Shown here: piece after piece, positions 22,987 through 23,033 of the stretch
Layout: every line of letters starts with the position of its first letter
How positions within the stretch are numbered: position 1 is the stretch's first letter
Assembly: GCA_037139195.1 (NCBI GenBank)
Contig: JBAXGW010000065.1
Span: forward strand, 1 to 23,033
Direction: 5' to 3'
Length of the DNA stretch: 23,033 bases
From: JBAXGW01 sp037139195
GTDB lineage: Bacteria; Bacteroidota; Bacteroidia; Bacteroidales; JAHJDW01
Position numbers and translations under genes: made by a program
The notes under the pieces: model-generated
What the model was told of the DNA's origin: nothing
Databases searched by the model: none
The model's input: the letters and a program-made list of their open reading frames with translations, nothing else

Positions 22987-23033
22987 CTGGGTATCCCCTT
23001 TACTCATCTAATATTATTTCGATTTTACTATCA
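22987..23033 (-). repeat. Right copy of 47-bp terminal inverted repeat
   Basis: It is the exact reverse complement of bases 4-50. Read outward it begins CTGGGTATCCCC, 5 bases after the ATPase stop codon. Confidence 0.9.

Noticed and set aside
1..23033. The window as one 23-kb transposon with its own terminal inverted repeats
   Set aside because: It contains ordinary chromosomal genes, no transposase, and the repeat tips point inward, which fits flanking elements or an assembly break better.

Overview
The window looks like Bacteroidota DNA. It is AT-rich, it has several promoters of the Bacteroidota type (-7 box TAnnTTTG), and two secreted proteins end in type IX secretion (T9SS) type A sorting domains. 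Genus cannot be told from what I can see. Most of the window is an ordinary chromosomal backbone, with an accessory block at each end.

Left accessory block (1-5040). The window opens with 47 bases that recur exactly, inverted, at its far end. They cut off the 5' part of a type III restriction/helicase gene (52-2298). Next come two attC-like hairpins (2452-2584 and 3391-3527) flanking a DUF4304 gene, which looks like an integron gene cassette with no integrase in view. A TetR-type regulator, a four-helix membrane protein and the decayed 3' end of a group II intron reverse transcriptase (minus strand, carrying palindromic insertions) follow.

Backbone (5240-18045). A potassium block comes first: a short KdpD-like kinase with a DUF4118 sensor, an overlapping KdpE-like regulator, a Kup potassium transporter and a tightly coupled 94-residue Sm-like protein. 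A 110-bp nested palindrome and a 35-bp perfect palindrome lie between regulator and kup. Then come two minus-strand T9SS cargo genes (a three-repeat surface protein and a C10 cysteine peptidase with two CUB domains), an alpha-oxoamine synthase probably used for sphingolipid or sulfonolipid synthesis, a LamG/OmpA envelope protein and three small unknown genes.

Right accessory block (18133-22981). Two near-identical direct repeats (267 and 320 bp, differing by one 54-bp internal unit) flank a 3-kb module: a higBA toxin-antitoxin pair with a small third gene, a broken Rhs tail whose C-terminal domain carries a His/Cys pattern like clan CD (caspase-like) peptidases, and a small secreted or anchored protein coupled to it, possibly an immunity protein. 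After the second repeat lies an AAA-family ATPase with a DUF4143 C-terminus.

The best candidates for something new are the repeat-bounded higBA/Rhs module with its shared 23-bp palindromes, and the kup-coupled Sm-like protein next to a KdpDE-like pair. The 47-bp terminal inverted repeat is most simply the tip of a multicopy insertion sequence at which the assembly stopped.
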